Assembly: GCA_031267115.1 (NCBI GenBank)
Contig: JAIRZS010000339.1
Location: 1 to 10,008 of the forward strand
Direction: 5' to 3'
Length of the DNA stretch: 10,008 bases
DNA from: Treponema sp.
Lineage (GTDB): Bacteria > Spirochaetota > Spirochaetia > Treponematales > Breznakiellaceae
A program made the translations under genes and the position numbers. Under the pieces are notes generated by a model, which ran no database searches, was not told where the DNA came from, and was given only the letters and a program-made list of their open reading frames with translations. Within the stretch, counting starts at the first letter, position 1. Each line of letters starts with the position of its first letter. This document shows, in pieces, positions 1 through 7,427 of the stretch.

Positions 1-1
1 G

Positions 2-1486
2 ATAATCGGCCGGGAGATTACGGCGTTTTCCGCCCTGGCCGAGTTCGCGGCCCCTGTTTTGAAGGATCCCCGGTCCGCCGGTATTATGATGCGCGCCTTT
101 GAGCTTATTAAAAAGCTCAACTGGGGGTTTTTTGCCCAGATGTCGCCGGTAACCCACAAACGGCTCTGGAAAGAGCTGGTGGTCCCGCACCCTAAATTCC
201 CCGCCGCCGGCGATATTAAGCGGACGCTTTCCATATCCAACCTCTATGTCGTAATGATGGATATCCACGGGTATACAAAATTCTGCCAGGAATCCCGGAA
301 GAACCTTTCTATGCTCCACACTCTGGACCGGGCGATCAACAATGAAATCCGGGAAATTACCGGCAAATGCCAGTCCGTGAGCAACCGGGAGCGGGGCGAC
401 GAGATTGTGGTTGTGGCGGCGAGCGCTACCGACGCGCTTACTACGGCGCTCTGCATTATGGATTACTTCGGCGGGACCAATGTGGTAAATGATCCCGCTA
501 TCAACACCAAGCGTTCGGGGGACGCCTCTTTTCTCCCGGAGTTCAAGCTTTCCGCGGGGATAACCGGTGGGAATACCTCCAGCCCCCTTATTATCACCGA
601 GCAGGGGGCTTTGGCCGGCTTTCTCCTCAATTCCGGCGCCCGGCTCCAGACGCGGGCCAACGAGCTTTCTTCCAAAGACAACCGGATTATGATAACCAAA
701 CAGGTCCAGATGAGCTATGTGAAGGAGAACGGCGGCGCTGAAAAGTGCGTCCTTTTTAAGAACAATACGATTTACTTTCTCGATACCGGGCTTATAGAAT
801 TCAAGGGGGTGCTGCTTCCCAGCTGCGAGGCGGTTTTCAGGCCCGAAGACCGCTACAAGGAGAAGTTCAGCGAGGCCCTTACGACCCTGTTCGGCACGGT
901 GCGGGAGAACAACTGGGAGCAGAAGACTTTCGCGGATCTGCTGAATCTGCTGGGTACGGCGGCCCTCGCGATGCCGCCCTTTTTTGTGGAAGACCGGGGG
1001 CCGGCCAACGGATCGGGGGAGCGTTCCTACGAGTATGTCCGCGCGGCGGGATCTTCCGGCAGCGTTATTGACAACAAGGTATTTGCCGACTTCTGTAATA
1101 TGGCGCGGAAATCTTACCTTATGAACGACGATTATACCGAAGCTATTGGCCGGCTTCACAACCTTATCAATATTATAAAAGTTGTTCCTTTTTTTGACCG
1201 CTTAATTCTTGATTACGCCAGGGCGGTTGCGGAAAAATACGATTTTCTGCTCTGCGATTACCAGGCCGCCATTGAAAAGGAGATCGACGAGAAGGCGAAC
1301 GCCGTCTTTAGCGGGGATCATCTTAGGGCTTACAGGGCCGCGAAGAACGCCGTGCAGATCTTCGAAAAACTCAAGGCCATAGGCCGCAAAAGCCCGGCGC
1401 TTACCAAGAAAAAGGCCTTGTGGTATAACCTTATCAAGGCGAACTCGGACAAGCTGGCCCTTACTCTGTATTCGGGAAAAAAATGA
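2..1486 (+). CDS. Class III nucleotidyl cyclase-homology protein (5'-partial)
   Basis: The frame is open to the left edge, so the true start probably lies outside the window. In-frame TTG (59) and ATG (86, 89) codons have no convincing ribosome binding site. Numbering from the TTG at 59, a class III adenylate/guanylate cyclase fold spans about residues 60-260. It shows the first metal-binding Asp in DIHGYT (D68), the second in RGDE (D114), a GITGG strand-turn (167-171), the Asn-x3-Arg transition-state pair (N191, R195), and a closing G-x4-KG-x3-P pattern (G244 to P254). The position that usually selects the base (Lys for ATP, Glu for GTP, three before GD) is Arg110, so the substrate is uncertain. 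The remaining C-terminal part (about 330-470) looks helical and is unrecognised. No membrane segment is visible in the part present. Its stop overlaps the EF-G start by ATGA, indicating one operon. Family assignment is fairly sure; enzymatic activity is inference. Confidence 0.8.
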   Translation: MIGREITAFSALAEFAAPVLKDPRSAGIMMRAFELIKKLNWGFFAQMSPVTHKRLWKELVVPHPKFPAAGDIKRTLSISNLYVVMMDIHGYTKFCQESRKNLSMLHTLDRAINNEIREITGKCQSVSNRERGDEIVVVAASATDALTTALCIMDYFGGTNVVNDPAINTKRSGDASFLPEFKLSAGITGGNTSSPLIITEQGALAGFLLNSGARLQTRANELSSKDNRIMITKQVQMSYVKENGGAEKCVLFKNNTIYFLDTGLIEFKGVLLPSCEAVFRPEDRYKEKFSEALTTLFGTVRENNWEQKTFADLLNLLGTAALAMPPFFVEDRGPANGSGERSYEYVRAAGSSGSVIDNKVFADFCNMARKSYLMNDDYTEAIGRLHNLINIIKVVPFFDRLILDYARAVAEKYDFLLCDYQAAIEKEIDEKANAVFSGDHLRAYRAAKNAVQIFEKLKAIGRKSPALTKKKALWYNLIKANSDKLALTLYSGKK

Positions 1487-3543
1487 AACTAATGCGTAAT
1501 ATCGGCATCATGGCCCATATTGATGCCGGGAAAACCACTACTACCGAGAGAATCCTCTATTATACCGGCAAGAGCCACCGGATCGGCGAAGTTGACGACG
1601 GGGAAGCGATTATGGACTGGATGGAGCAGGAGCAGGAGCGGGGCATTACGATCCAGAGCGCGGCTACGACTACCTACTGGCAGCGGGGCGGGGAAGGGGA
1701 CGCCGGTTTGCCGAAATACCAGATCAATATTATCGATACTCCCGGCCATGTTGATTTTATCGCCGAAGTCGAGCGATCCCTGAGGGTGCTTGACGGGGCG
1801 GTGGCTATCTTTGACGCGGTACGCGGGGTAGAATCGCAGACGGAAACAGTATGGCGCCAGGCCGAGCGCTACAGGGTCCCCTGCATCGGCTATATAAACA
1901 AGATGGACCGGCTTGGGGCGGATTTTTTTCAGGTTTTGGAAGATGTTACGGCAAAGCTCGGCGCCAGGACTGCGGCTATCCAGATCCCCATCGGGAAAGA
2001 AAGCGGTTTTGAGGGGGTTATAGACCTTATCGGGATGAGGGAGATACGCTGGGACGCCGAAACCGGGGGGGAAAAGCTGATCATAAGCCCGGTGGCCGCC
2101 GGCAGGGAGGCGCTTGCCGCGGAATGGCGGGAAAAGCTTATCGACATGATTTCGGCGGTCTCCGACCCCCTTACCGAAAAGTACCTTGCTGGGGAGGAGC
2201 TGGAAGCGGCTTTTATCCGCGCCGAACTGCGGGCCGCCGTGCTGGAGAGGGGCCTCTTTCCCGTGCTGGCCGGGGCCTCCAGGCGGAACATGGGCGTGCA
2301 GCCGCTTATTGACGCGGTGGTGGATTTTCTCCCCGCGCCGGACGAGGTTGCCCCGGCTATAGGCCACAACCTCAAGAAAGGGGAAGAACTGCGTATCCCC
2401 TGCGATCCGGGCGGGCTGCCGCTGGGCCTGGTGTTCAAGATTCAGAACGACCGCGAGGCCGGAAGCCTCTGCTATGTGCGCATGTACTCGGGCGTTTTGA
2501 GGCCCGGAACGGCGGTCTTCAATGTAGGGAAGAAAAAGCGGGAGCGGGCCAACCGCATCCTGCGCATGCACTCGAATAAGTCCGAACCCCTGGAAGAACT
2601 TGGCGCGGGCGATATCGGCGTGGTGATCGGTATGAAGCTTGCCCAGACCGGCGATACAATCGGGAGCGAGGGCTGGCCTGTGGTGCTGGAAAAAATGCAG
2701 TTCCCCGAGCCTGTTATCTCCGTGTCCATAGAGCCGAGGACCATGTCGGAGCAGGAAAAGCTCAAGGAAATTCTGGCCCTGCTGTCAAAGGAAGACCCTA
2801 CTTTTACCACCAGGGAAAACGAGGAAACCGGCCAGCTTATTATTTCCGGCATGGGGGAACTGCACCTGGAGGTCCTGGTAACCCGCATACTCAAGGAGTA
2901 CAATGTAAGCGCCAAGGTGGGGAATCCCCAGGTTACCTACAGGGAATCGATCAGCGGCGCTGTCGAGCGTACCGAGGAATTCTCCAGGATCATTGCCGGG
3001 AAGGAAAATGCCGCCGCCCTTACCCTTAGGGTAGAGCCGCTGAAACGCGGGACCGGCAACAAGTATATCTGCGAGGCGCGGAACAAGGACATTCCCGATG
3101 CGGTTTACGAGGCCATTGAGCGGGGAGTGCGGGGCGCTTTTTCGTCGGGTATTGTGCTGGGCTATCCCAGCATTGACGTAGGCGTTACGGTTACGGATAT
3201 CGGGTATTCAGAGCTGAGCGGCACCGAATTTGCATACGAAGCCTGCGCCAGCATGGGCGTTGACGAAGCCTGCCGCGAGGCCGGCCCTGTGCTGCTTGAA
3301 CCCATCATGGCGGTGGACCTGGTGTCGCCGAAAGAATTTGTGGGCGATGTGATCAGCCTGGTGACTCAGCAGGGGGGCCAGGTGATGAGCATGGACTCGA
3401 AGTCCGCGGCCGACGAGGTAAAAGCCCAGGCGCCCATGGCAAAAATGTTCGGCTTTATGACTTCCCTGCGCAGCGTGAGCCAGGGCCGGGCGACATTTAC
3501 AATGGAATTCTCCCACTTCGAAAAAAAGCCCGAACGGCCTTAG
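1483..3543 (+). CDS. fusA: Elongation factor G paralogue, EF-G2 type
   Basis: A full-length (686 aa) cytoplasmic translational GTPase with the five-domain EF-G plan. The GTPase motifs are intact: P-loop AHIDAGKT (11-18), switch I RGITI (53-57), DTPGH (85-89), NKMD (139-142) and GAS (264-266). Domain II follows (about 310-400), then domain III with ISGMGELHLEV (454-464), domain IV (about 480-605) and domain V ending in LRSVSQGRATFTMEF. Domain IV lacks the usual SGGRGQ loop (IIAGKENA around 503-510 instead), and Ser576 sits where canonical EF-G has the tip His. These traits and the N-terminal half resemble spirochaetal/mitochondrial EF-G2. In those lineages EF-G1 translocates and EF-G2 works with ribosome recycling factor to split ribosomes, so a recycling role is inferred. 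The start at 1483 overlaps the upstream stop (ATGA); no clear Shine-Dalgarno is seen, so coupled translation is likely. ATG at 1492 is an alternative start. Confidence 0.93.
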   Translation: MKLMRNIGIMAHIDAGKTTTTERILYYTGKSHRIGEVDDGEAIMDWMEQEQERGITIQSAATTTYWQRGGEGDAGLPKYQINIIDTPGHVDFIAEVERSLRVLDGAVAIFDAVRGVESQTETVWRQAERYRVPCIGYINKMDRLGADFFQVLEDVTAKLGARTAAIQIPIGKESGFEGVIDLIGMREIRWDAETGGEKLIISPVAAGREALAAEWREKLIDMISAVSDPLTEKYLAGEELEAAFIRAELRAAVLERGLFPVLAGASRRNMGVQPLIDAVVDFLPAPDEVAPAIGHNLKKGEELRIPCDPGGLPLGLVFKIQNDREAGSLCYVRMYSGVLRPGTAVFNVGKKKRERANRILRMHSNKSEPLEELGAGDIGVVIGMKLAQTGDTIGSEGWPVVLEKMQFPEPVISVSIEPRTMSEQEKLKEILALLSKEDPTFTTRENEETGQLIISGMGELHLEVLVTRILKEYNVSAKVGNPQVTYRESISGAVERTEEFSRIIAGKENAAALTLRVEPLKRGTGNKYICEARNKDIPDAVYEAIERGVRGAFSSGIVLGYPSIDVGVTVTDIGYSELSGTEFAYEACASMGVDEACREAGPVLLEPIMAVDLVSPKEFVGDVISLVTQQGGQVMSMDSKSAADEVKAQAPMAKMFGFMTSLRSVSQGRATFTMEFSHFEKKPERP

Positions 3544-3549
3544 CCGGGC
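3521..3549 (-). terminator. Intrinsic terminator of the hybrid kinase gene, inside the EF-G 3' end
   Basis: Read on the - strand just after the kinase stop, GCCCG (3549-3545) can pair with CGGGC (3532-3528), directly followed by seven T (3527-3521). An alternative nested stem CGGC-TAAG-GCCG also forms. The element overlaps the last codons of the convergent EF-G gene. On the + strand there is no T-run after the hairpin, so it should work only for the kinase transcript. Confidence 0.6.
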
Positions 3550-3553
3550 CGCC

Positions 3554-6500
3554 TTATCTGAGCAGCCGCAGCGTTACTTCCAGTACTTTTTCCGGCTCCA
3601 TGGGTTTCGCGAGATGGCCGTTCATGCCGCTGGCGGAGGCCTTGTCAATGTCTTCCTTAAAGGCATTGGCCGTCAGGGCCACAATGGGGACGGCCTGCGC
3701 GTCCGCCCGGTCCATGCCGCGGATTTGGGCGGTTGCCTCGTAGCCGTCCATGTTGGGCATCTGGATGTCCATGTAGATAATGTCGTAGTAATTCCGGGGG
3801 GATTCTTTAAAGAGTTCCACCGCCTGGATGCCGTCTTCCGCCTCGTCGATTTCAAGGCCGGTTTCTTCCAGGAGGCTGGCCGCGATTACCCGGTTGATGG
3901 CAACATCGTCCACGAGGAGCGCGCGCTTGCCCCTGAACCTGTCCACGGCATTCTCAATGGCCGCCGCTTCTTCGTTTTCGGCTGACGTTTCTTCCATGGC
4001 AAGCTCGAAGCTGAATTCGCTTCCCTCTCCGGCCCTGCTTTTTACCTCGATATCCCCGCCGAAAAGCTGGACGATGCTTTTTGAAATCACCAGGCCAAGA
4101 CCTGTGCCGCCGTACTTTTGCGTGATCCCCTTGCCCTGCACAAAGGGCCTGAACAGGTTTTCCAGGGCCCCTTCCGTAATGCCGATCCCCGTATCCCTGA
4201 CGGAAAAATCGATCCAGGATATGCCTCTTTCCCTCTTTTTCAGGATCATGTAAAAAGAAACTGTCCCCATTTCCCCGGTGAATTTAACCGCGTTCCCCAG
4301 GAGGTTTATCAGAACCTGGCGGAGCCTTAAAGGATCGCACAGGTGGCTGATCCGGGGCGGAAGATCGAAACGGGTATCAAAGGTAATGTTCTTTTCCTCG
4401 CAGCGGGGTTTGATGATCGTAACAACCATGTTCGCCAGCTTGAGCAGGTCCACAGGCTCGCTCGACAGCTCTATCTTGCCCGCCTCAATTTTGGAAATAT
4501 CCAGAATGTCGTTGAGAAGGCCCAGCAGATGCTGGGAAGAGGCCTCGATCTGGCTGATGTTGTTCATCACCGCGCCTGTATCGCCCGAATTTTCGGCAAG
4601 CTGTTTCTTTACGATATTGGTCATGCCGATAATGGCGTTCATGGGGGTGCGTATCTCGTGGCTCATCCGGGTAAGGAATTCCCCCTTGTGGGCGTTGGCG
4701 TTGTTCGCCTCTGTAACGGCCTGTTCAAGTTCTTTCTGCTGATTCACCATTTCCGTTATATCGGAAGTAGTAATAATATAGCCTATATTTTTGCCGTTTT
4801 TGTCGTTAAGGTAGGTGGCTTTACCGCGCACGTACAGATCTTTGTCCGGCAGGTACAGTATTTCAGATTCCCGGCCTTCCCAAAGCGCCTTGATGGGATT
4901 GCAAACGGAGTCCGCCGGGTAGAGGCTGATCTCGGAATAAGGCCGGCCTATAACTTCGTCCAGGCTTTTACGCAGCATTGCCAGGACATGGCTGTTGGCA
5001 TAGATTATTTTTTGCTCCATGCTGATGATCGTCAAAAGGTCCCTGTCCGCGGCAACCAGGCTGTCGGCCATTTCGTCAAAAGAATCCGCCAGGGTGCCTA
5101 TTTCGTCCTTTACCCGTGCGTTAAACCGGAACTGCCGCTCCCCGGCACGGAATCTGGATATTCCGGCGATGAGGCTGGTAATGCTCCGGGTAAAAACGGA
5201 CGCCATCCAGACGGCAACCAATACTACCAGGAGGATCATAAGCCCCGCGGAAATTACCAGGGATATGTTCGTGTCAAAAAGATTCTTGGAAATGGCTTTT
5301 CTGGCGTCTTCCGCGGCGTTTGCCAGCGTCAGGTTGGTTTCGGTGAGGACCGAATCCAGGGCGGTCTTGGTTTGCAGGGCGGGCCGCTGGAAATCCTCAA
5401 GCCCCGCGCCTATGGCAACAAACCCAAAGCCCCGCTTTGTTTTGCCGTAGTTCCCCGTATAATAGGGGATGGTAGCGGCGGTGTTGGGTTTCCATATACC
5501 GCTCCAGAGTATAAGAAACGAGCCGGAACCGCCTTCCCTGGTAAGATCGAACCAGCCGGTACACTGGGGCGCGTTGTTGAGGTAGCGGCCGTCCAGCCCT
5601 ACAAGGCCCAGGGCGGTAAGCTCCGGGGCGGGCTTTCTGGAACGCGACTGGGCCTGGAAGACCGGCGTGTTTTCGATAAATTCCGTATAGGGCAGCCCCG
5701 ACGCCTGCCATTCGTTGTATATGCGATCTTCCAGCCAGGGTATCTCCGGCCCGCCGGTTTCCGGGTTAAAGCCCACAATGGAATGGTGGCGGGGGTGGCA
5801 GATGCTGCGGCACTTATAATCCCAGATGAAGGCGTAGTTCCCCTCGTAGGCGCTGGGCATTTCCACGTAACGTTCTTCCATGGGGGTTACGTGGTCTACA
5901 AATTCCATGATGTGGTCGTGATCCAGCGCCAGGGTGACATAGCCGCTTATCCTGCCGCCGCGTACAACCGGCGCGGCCCAGCGGATAATGCCTTTGAAGC
6001 GTTTGCCGTTGGGGTTTTCCCGGCCCGCGTAGGCCTCTTCTTCGGGCCTGAATTCCAGCCCCCTTCCCGCGGTGTTTTCCGGCGTATACATCCCGATAAA
6101 GCGGGACCCTACATAGGCGCCTATTACGTCGGAAACGTAGATTTCGCCGGGTTTTAAATTCCGGAGTTCTTCAAAGTAGGTTTCGGCTTTTACATAGGTA
6201 TTAAGGCGGCTGGAAACATTTTTGCGCGTTCTGTCCATCTGGTCCGAAGCAGTTACCTTGACAATTTCGTTTCCCCCAAGGTCTACATAGGTCATTTCCA
6301 GGTACAGGGGCCTGTCTTCCGTCTCCCAGAGTATCTGGGGTATGTTGTGGTAGCCGCTGTCGTTTTCCAGGTTGGACGAGGGGGAGTATGGCCCGGTTTT
6401 TGGCGGTTCCTTTGGGACCCAGGATTTGCCGTCTTCCGCAAGCGCCCATTCCCGCTGCTTTACAACAGGGCGGTTGTGGCGGGCAATGAAATTGCCGTAA

Positions 6501-6895
6501 GATATTTCTCCCGGTTCAAGGGACGCGGCGTAAAGTATGTCGTTGTCCCGCTCATAGAGGAAGTCCGCCACCCGGCGGGCAAGGTCCGTGCTGGTCCGCT
6601 CGATCTGCTCGATAGCCGAAGCGTTGAGGGCCGCCACGGAATCTTCCACCGCCAGATCGCCCATGGTAGTCAGGCTGTTATTGGCCTCCTCGATCAGGGA
6701 CCGGGTGCGGCGGCTTAGTTCTTCGGCCAGAATATGGGCCTGCCTCCAGGCAAGGATTGCGAGCAGGAGCAGGGGGATAACCTTAATTATCACGAAAATG
6801 AGGATAAGTTTTGCCCGCATGGGCAGATTTAAATTATTGATAAAGCCTTCAATTCCGGACTTGGTGTTTTTGAAAATTTTGGGGCTGGTAAGCAA
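3554..6895 (-). CDS. Membrane hybrid sensor histidine kinase (Cache-like/HAMP/PAS/HisKA/HATPase/REC)
   Basis: A 1113-aa inner-membrane hybrid kinase. TM1 lies at about 28-50 and TM2 at about 544-568, enclosing a roughly 490-residue extracytoplasmic sensor with Cache-like features (RWAAPVVRGGRISGYVTLAL, 305-324). The ligand is unknown. Then come HAMP (about 569-620), PAS (about 620-715), HisKA with phospho-accepting H746 in MSHEIRTPMN, and HATPase_c with N868, DTGIG (901-905) and GGTGLGL (929-935). A C-terminal receiver has D996/D997, phospho-acceptor D1043 (YMDIQMP), T1075 and K1097. All catalytic residues are present, so it should autophosphorylate and pass phosphate to its own receiver. There is no HPt domain and no adjacent response regulator, so its output partner must lie elsewhere. 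The TTG start is chosen because AAGGAG lies upstream (6908-6913) and an in-frame stop sits three codons before it; an internal ATG (residue 26) has no ribosome binding site. The sensor carries C362-x3-C366-H367. Confidence 0.93.
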   Translation of the reverse strand: MLTSPKIFKNTKSGIEGFINNLNLPMRAKLILIFVIIKVIPLLLLAILAWRQAHILAEELSRRTRSLIEEANNSLTTMGDLAVEDSVAALNASAIEQIERTSTDLARRVADFLYERDNDILYAASLEPGEISYGNFIARHNRPVVKQREWALAEDGKSWVPKEPPKTGPYSPSSNLENDSGYHNIPQILWETEDRPLYLEMTYVDLGGNEIVKVTASDQMDRTRKNVSSRLNTYVKAETYFEELRNLKPGEIYVSDVIGAYVGSRFIGMYTPENTAGRGLEFRPEEEAYAGRENPNGKRFKGIIRWAAPVVRGGRISGYVTLALDHDHIMEFVDHVTPMEERYVEMPSAYEGNYAFIWDYKCRSICHPRHHSIVGFNPETGGPEIPWLEDRIYNEWQASGLPYTEFIENTPVFQAQSRSRKPAPELTALGLVGLDGRYLNNAPQCTGWFDLTREGGSGSFLILWSGIWKPNTAATIPYYTGNYGKTKRGFGFVAIGAGLEDFQRPALQTKTALDSVLTETNLTLANAAEDARKAISKNLFDTNISLVISAGLMILLVVLVAVWMASVFTRSITSLIAGISRFRAGERQFRFNARVKDEIGTLADSFDEMADSLVAADRDLLTIISMEQKIIYANSHVLAMLRKSLDEVIGRPYSEISLYPADSVCNPIKALWEGRESEILYLPDKDLYVRGKATYLNDKNGKNIGYIITTSDITEMVNQQKELEQAVTEANNANAHKGEFLTRMSHEIRTPMNAIIGMTNIVKKQLAENSGDTGAVMNNISQIEASSQHLLGLLNDILDISKIEAGKIELSSEPVDLLKLANMVVTIIKPRCEEKNITFDTRFDLPPRISHLCDPLRLRQVLINLLGNAVKFTGEMGTVSFYMILKKRERGISWIDFSVRDTGIGITEGALENLFRPFVQGKGITQKYGGTGLGLVISKSIVQLFGGDIEVKSRAGEGSEFSFELAMEETSAENEEAAAIENAVDRFRGKRALLVDDVAINRVIAASLLEETGLEIDEAEDGIQAVELFKESPRNYYDIIYMDIQMPNMDGYEATAQIRGMDRADAQAVPIVALTANAFKEDIDKASASGMNGHLAKPMEPEKVLEVTLRLLR

Positions 6896-6907
6896 CTGGT
6901 CTAACTA

Positions 6908-6913
6908 CTCCTT
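6908..6913 (-). promoter_or_regulatory. Ribosome binding site of the hybrid kinase gene
   Basis: On the - strand AAGGAG precedes the TTG start at 6895 by 12 nt, a longer spacing than usual. An in-frame TAG lies between the two, so no longer reading frame is possible. This supports the TTG start. Confidence 0.55.
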
Positions 6914-6952
6914 CCTGCTGCGGCTTTCATTTTTTAACATCATTATTTTGAG

Positions 6953-6958
6953 ATTATA
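6953..6958 (-). promoter_or_regulatory. Predicted -10 box for the hybrid kinase gene
   Basis: The - strand reads a perfect TATAAT here (TGTATAATCT context), about 57 nt upstream of the kinase start. No good -35 hexamer is seen at 16-18 nt, so the promoter may be activator dependent. The opposite strand reads TATACA at 6955-6960, so a divergent promoter is possible. Confidence 0.45.
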
Positions 6959-7064
6959 CAGAGTAGAAGGCAAATATGGAAGGGTCTTTGTTTTGTGGAA
7001 TTTCACCGCAAAGTCGAAGAAGTCGAATAAGTTTAAGAAGAGGGAAGATGGTTGGGAGTACGGG

Positions 7065-7095
7065 CCGTCCGGGAAGAGAGCCGGGCGGTTTTTTT
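7065..7095 (+). terminator. Strong + strand intrinsic terminator without an upstream gene
   Basis: CCGTCCGG (7065-7072) pairs with CCGGGCGG (7081-7088) over eight positions, one of them a G-T wobble, across an 8-nt purine loop. Seven T follow directly (7089-7095). This is the classic layout for + strand transcripts; no T-run follows on the - strand. All annotated genes around it lie on the - strand, and no convincing + strand coding sequence precedes it. Confidence 0.7.
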
Positions 7096-7112
7096 GTCCA
7101 CGATGCTGGGGG

Positions 7113-7158
7113 CAGGGTCAGACCCTCCTTTTGAATGAAGGGGCGGGGTCTGACCCTG
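7113..7158. repeat. Paired inverted palindromes, GGGTCAGACCC type
   Basis: CAGGGTCAGACCC (7113-7125) recurs as its exact reverse complement (7146-7158) with a 20-nt spacer. Each arm is itself palindromic apart from its central base. The layout is that of a REP/BIME-like extragenic element or a small cruciform. No adjacent terminal tract makes it a terminator. Confidence 0.75.
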
Positions 7159-7248
7159 GCTTGCGTTCAAAGCCAAAAAGGGAAAGCAGTTAAAGAGGTC
7201 TTCATTCTTTACTTCTTCCACTTCTTTGACTGCGAACCTCCGGTTCGA

Positions 7249-7297
7249 TTTGACTTTGCGGTAAAACACAACGGGTATATTTTGACTTTGCGGTAAA
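7249..7297. repeat. 17-nt direct repeat pair TTTGACTTTGCGGTAAA
   Basis: Two identical 17-nt copies lie at 7249-7265 and 7281-7297. The core GACTTTGCGGT also occurs inverted at 7005-7015 on the other side of the GGGTCAGACCC pair. Nearby sequence on both sides is rich in GAAGAAGT-like or complementary TTCTTC blocks. This suggests a degenerate dispersed repeat with inverted ends spanning roughly 7001-7297. Confidence 0.7.
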
Positions 7298-7333
7298 TCC
7301 GGCAATATAGGTAACCACCTGGGAGCTTTGCGG

Positions 7334-7362
7334 GGGGGTAGGCCGGGACCTTGGCCCGGCCG
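7334..7362 (-). repeat. GC-rich 29-nt dispersed repeat, copy 1
   Basis: This copy is the exact reverse complement of 9683-9711. It contains a hairpin with 7-bp arms, GGCCGGG (7341-7347) and CCCGGCC (7355-7361), around a 7-nt loop. With one mismatch the similarity extends several bases further on the 7363-7369 side. It lies downstream of the histidine kinase gene that ends at 7428. Confidence 0.85.
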
Positions 7363-7391
7363 CAGGGGGGCCGGAAAACGGCCCGGTATGA

Positions 7392-7419
7392 GGGGGCCGC
7401 CGCCCGGTAACAGGCCCCC
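7392..7419. repeat. GC-rich hairpin just after the BaeS-like kinase gene
   Basis: GGGGGCC (7392-7398) and GGCCCCC (7413-7419) form a 7-bp stem with a 14-nt loop, about 9 nt past the kinase stop as read on the - strand. No T-tract follows, so it is not a standard intrinsic terminator. It may protect the 3' end or belong to the neighbouring GC-rich repeat. Confidence 0.5.
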
Positions 7420-7427
7420 CAAAAGTT

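Noticed and set aside
1489..2571. 360-codon open frame on the - strand
   Set aside because: Antisense to the conserved EF-G GTPase and domain II; composition is shadow-like with no recognisable motif.
4343..6157. 604-codon open frame on the + strand
   Set aside because: It lies wholly antisense to the well-supported hybrid kinase; its translation shows no domain and reflects GC-rich codon bias.
6588..7193. 201-codon + strand frame
   Set aside because: Its first half is antisense to the hybrid kinase and it runs through the kinase promoter and a strong terminator.
7033..7422. 129-codon - strand frame between the two kinase genes
   Set aside because: It is built from the intergenic repeats and hairpins, is Pro/Gly rich at its start and has no ribosome binding site.
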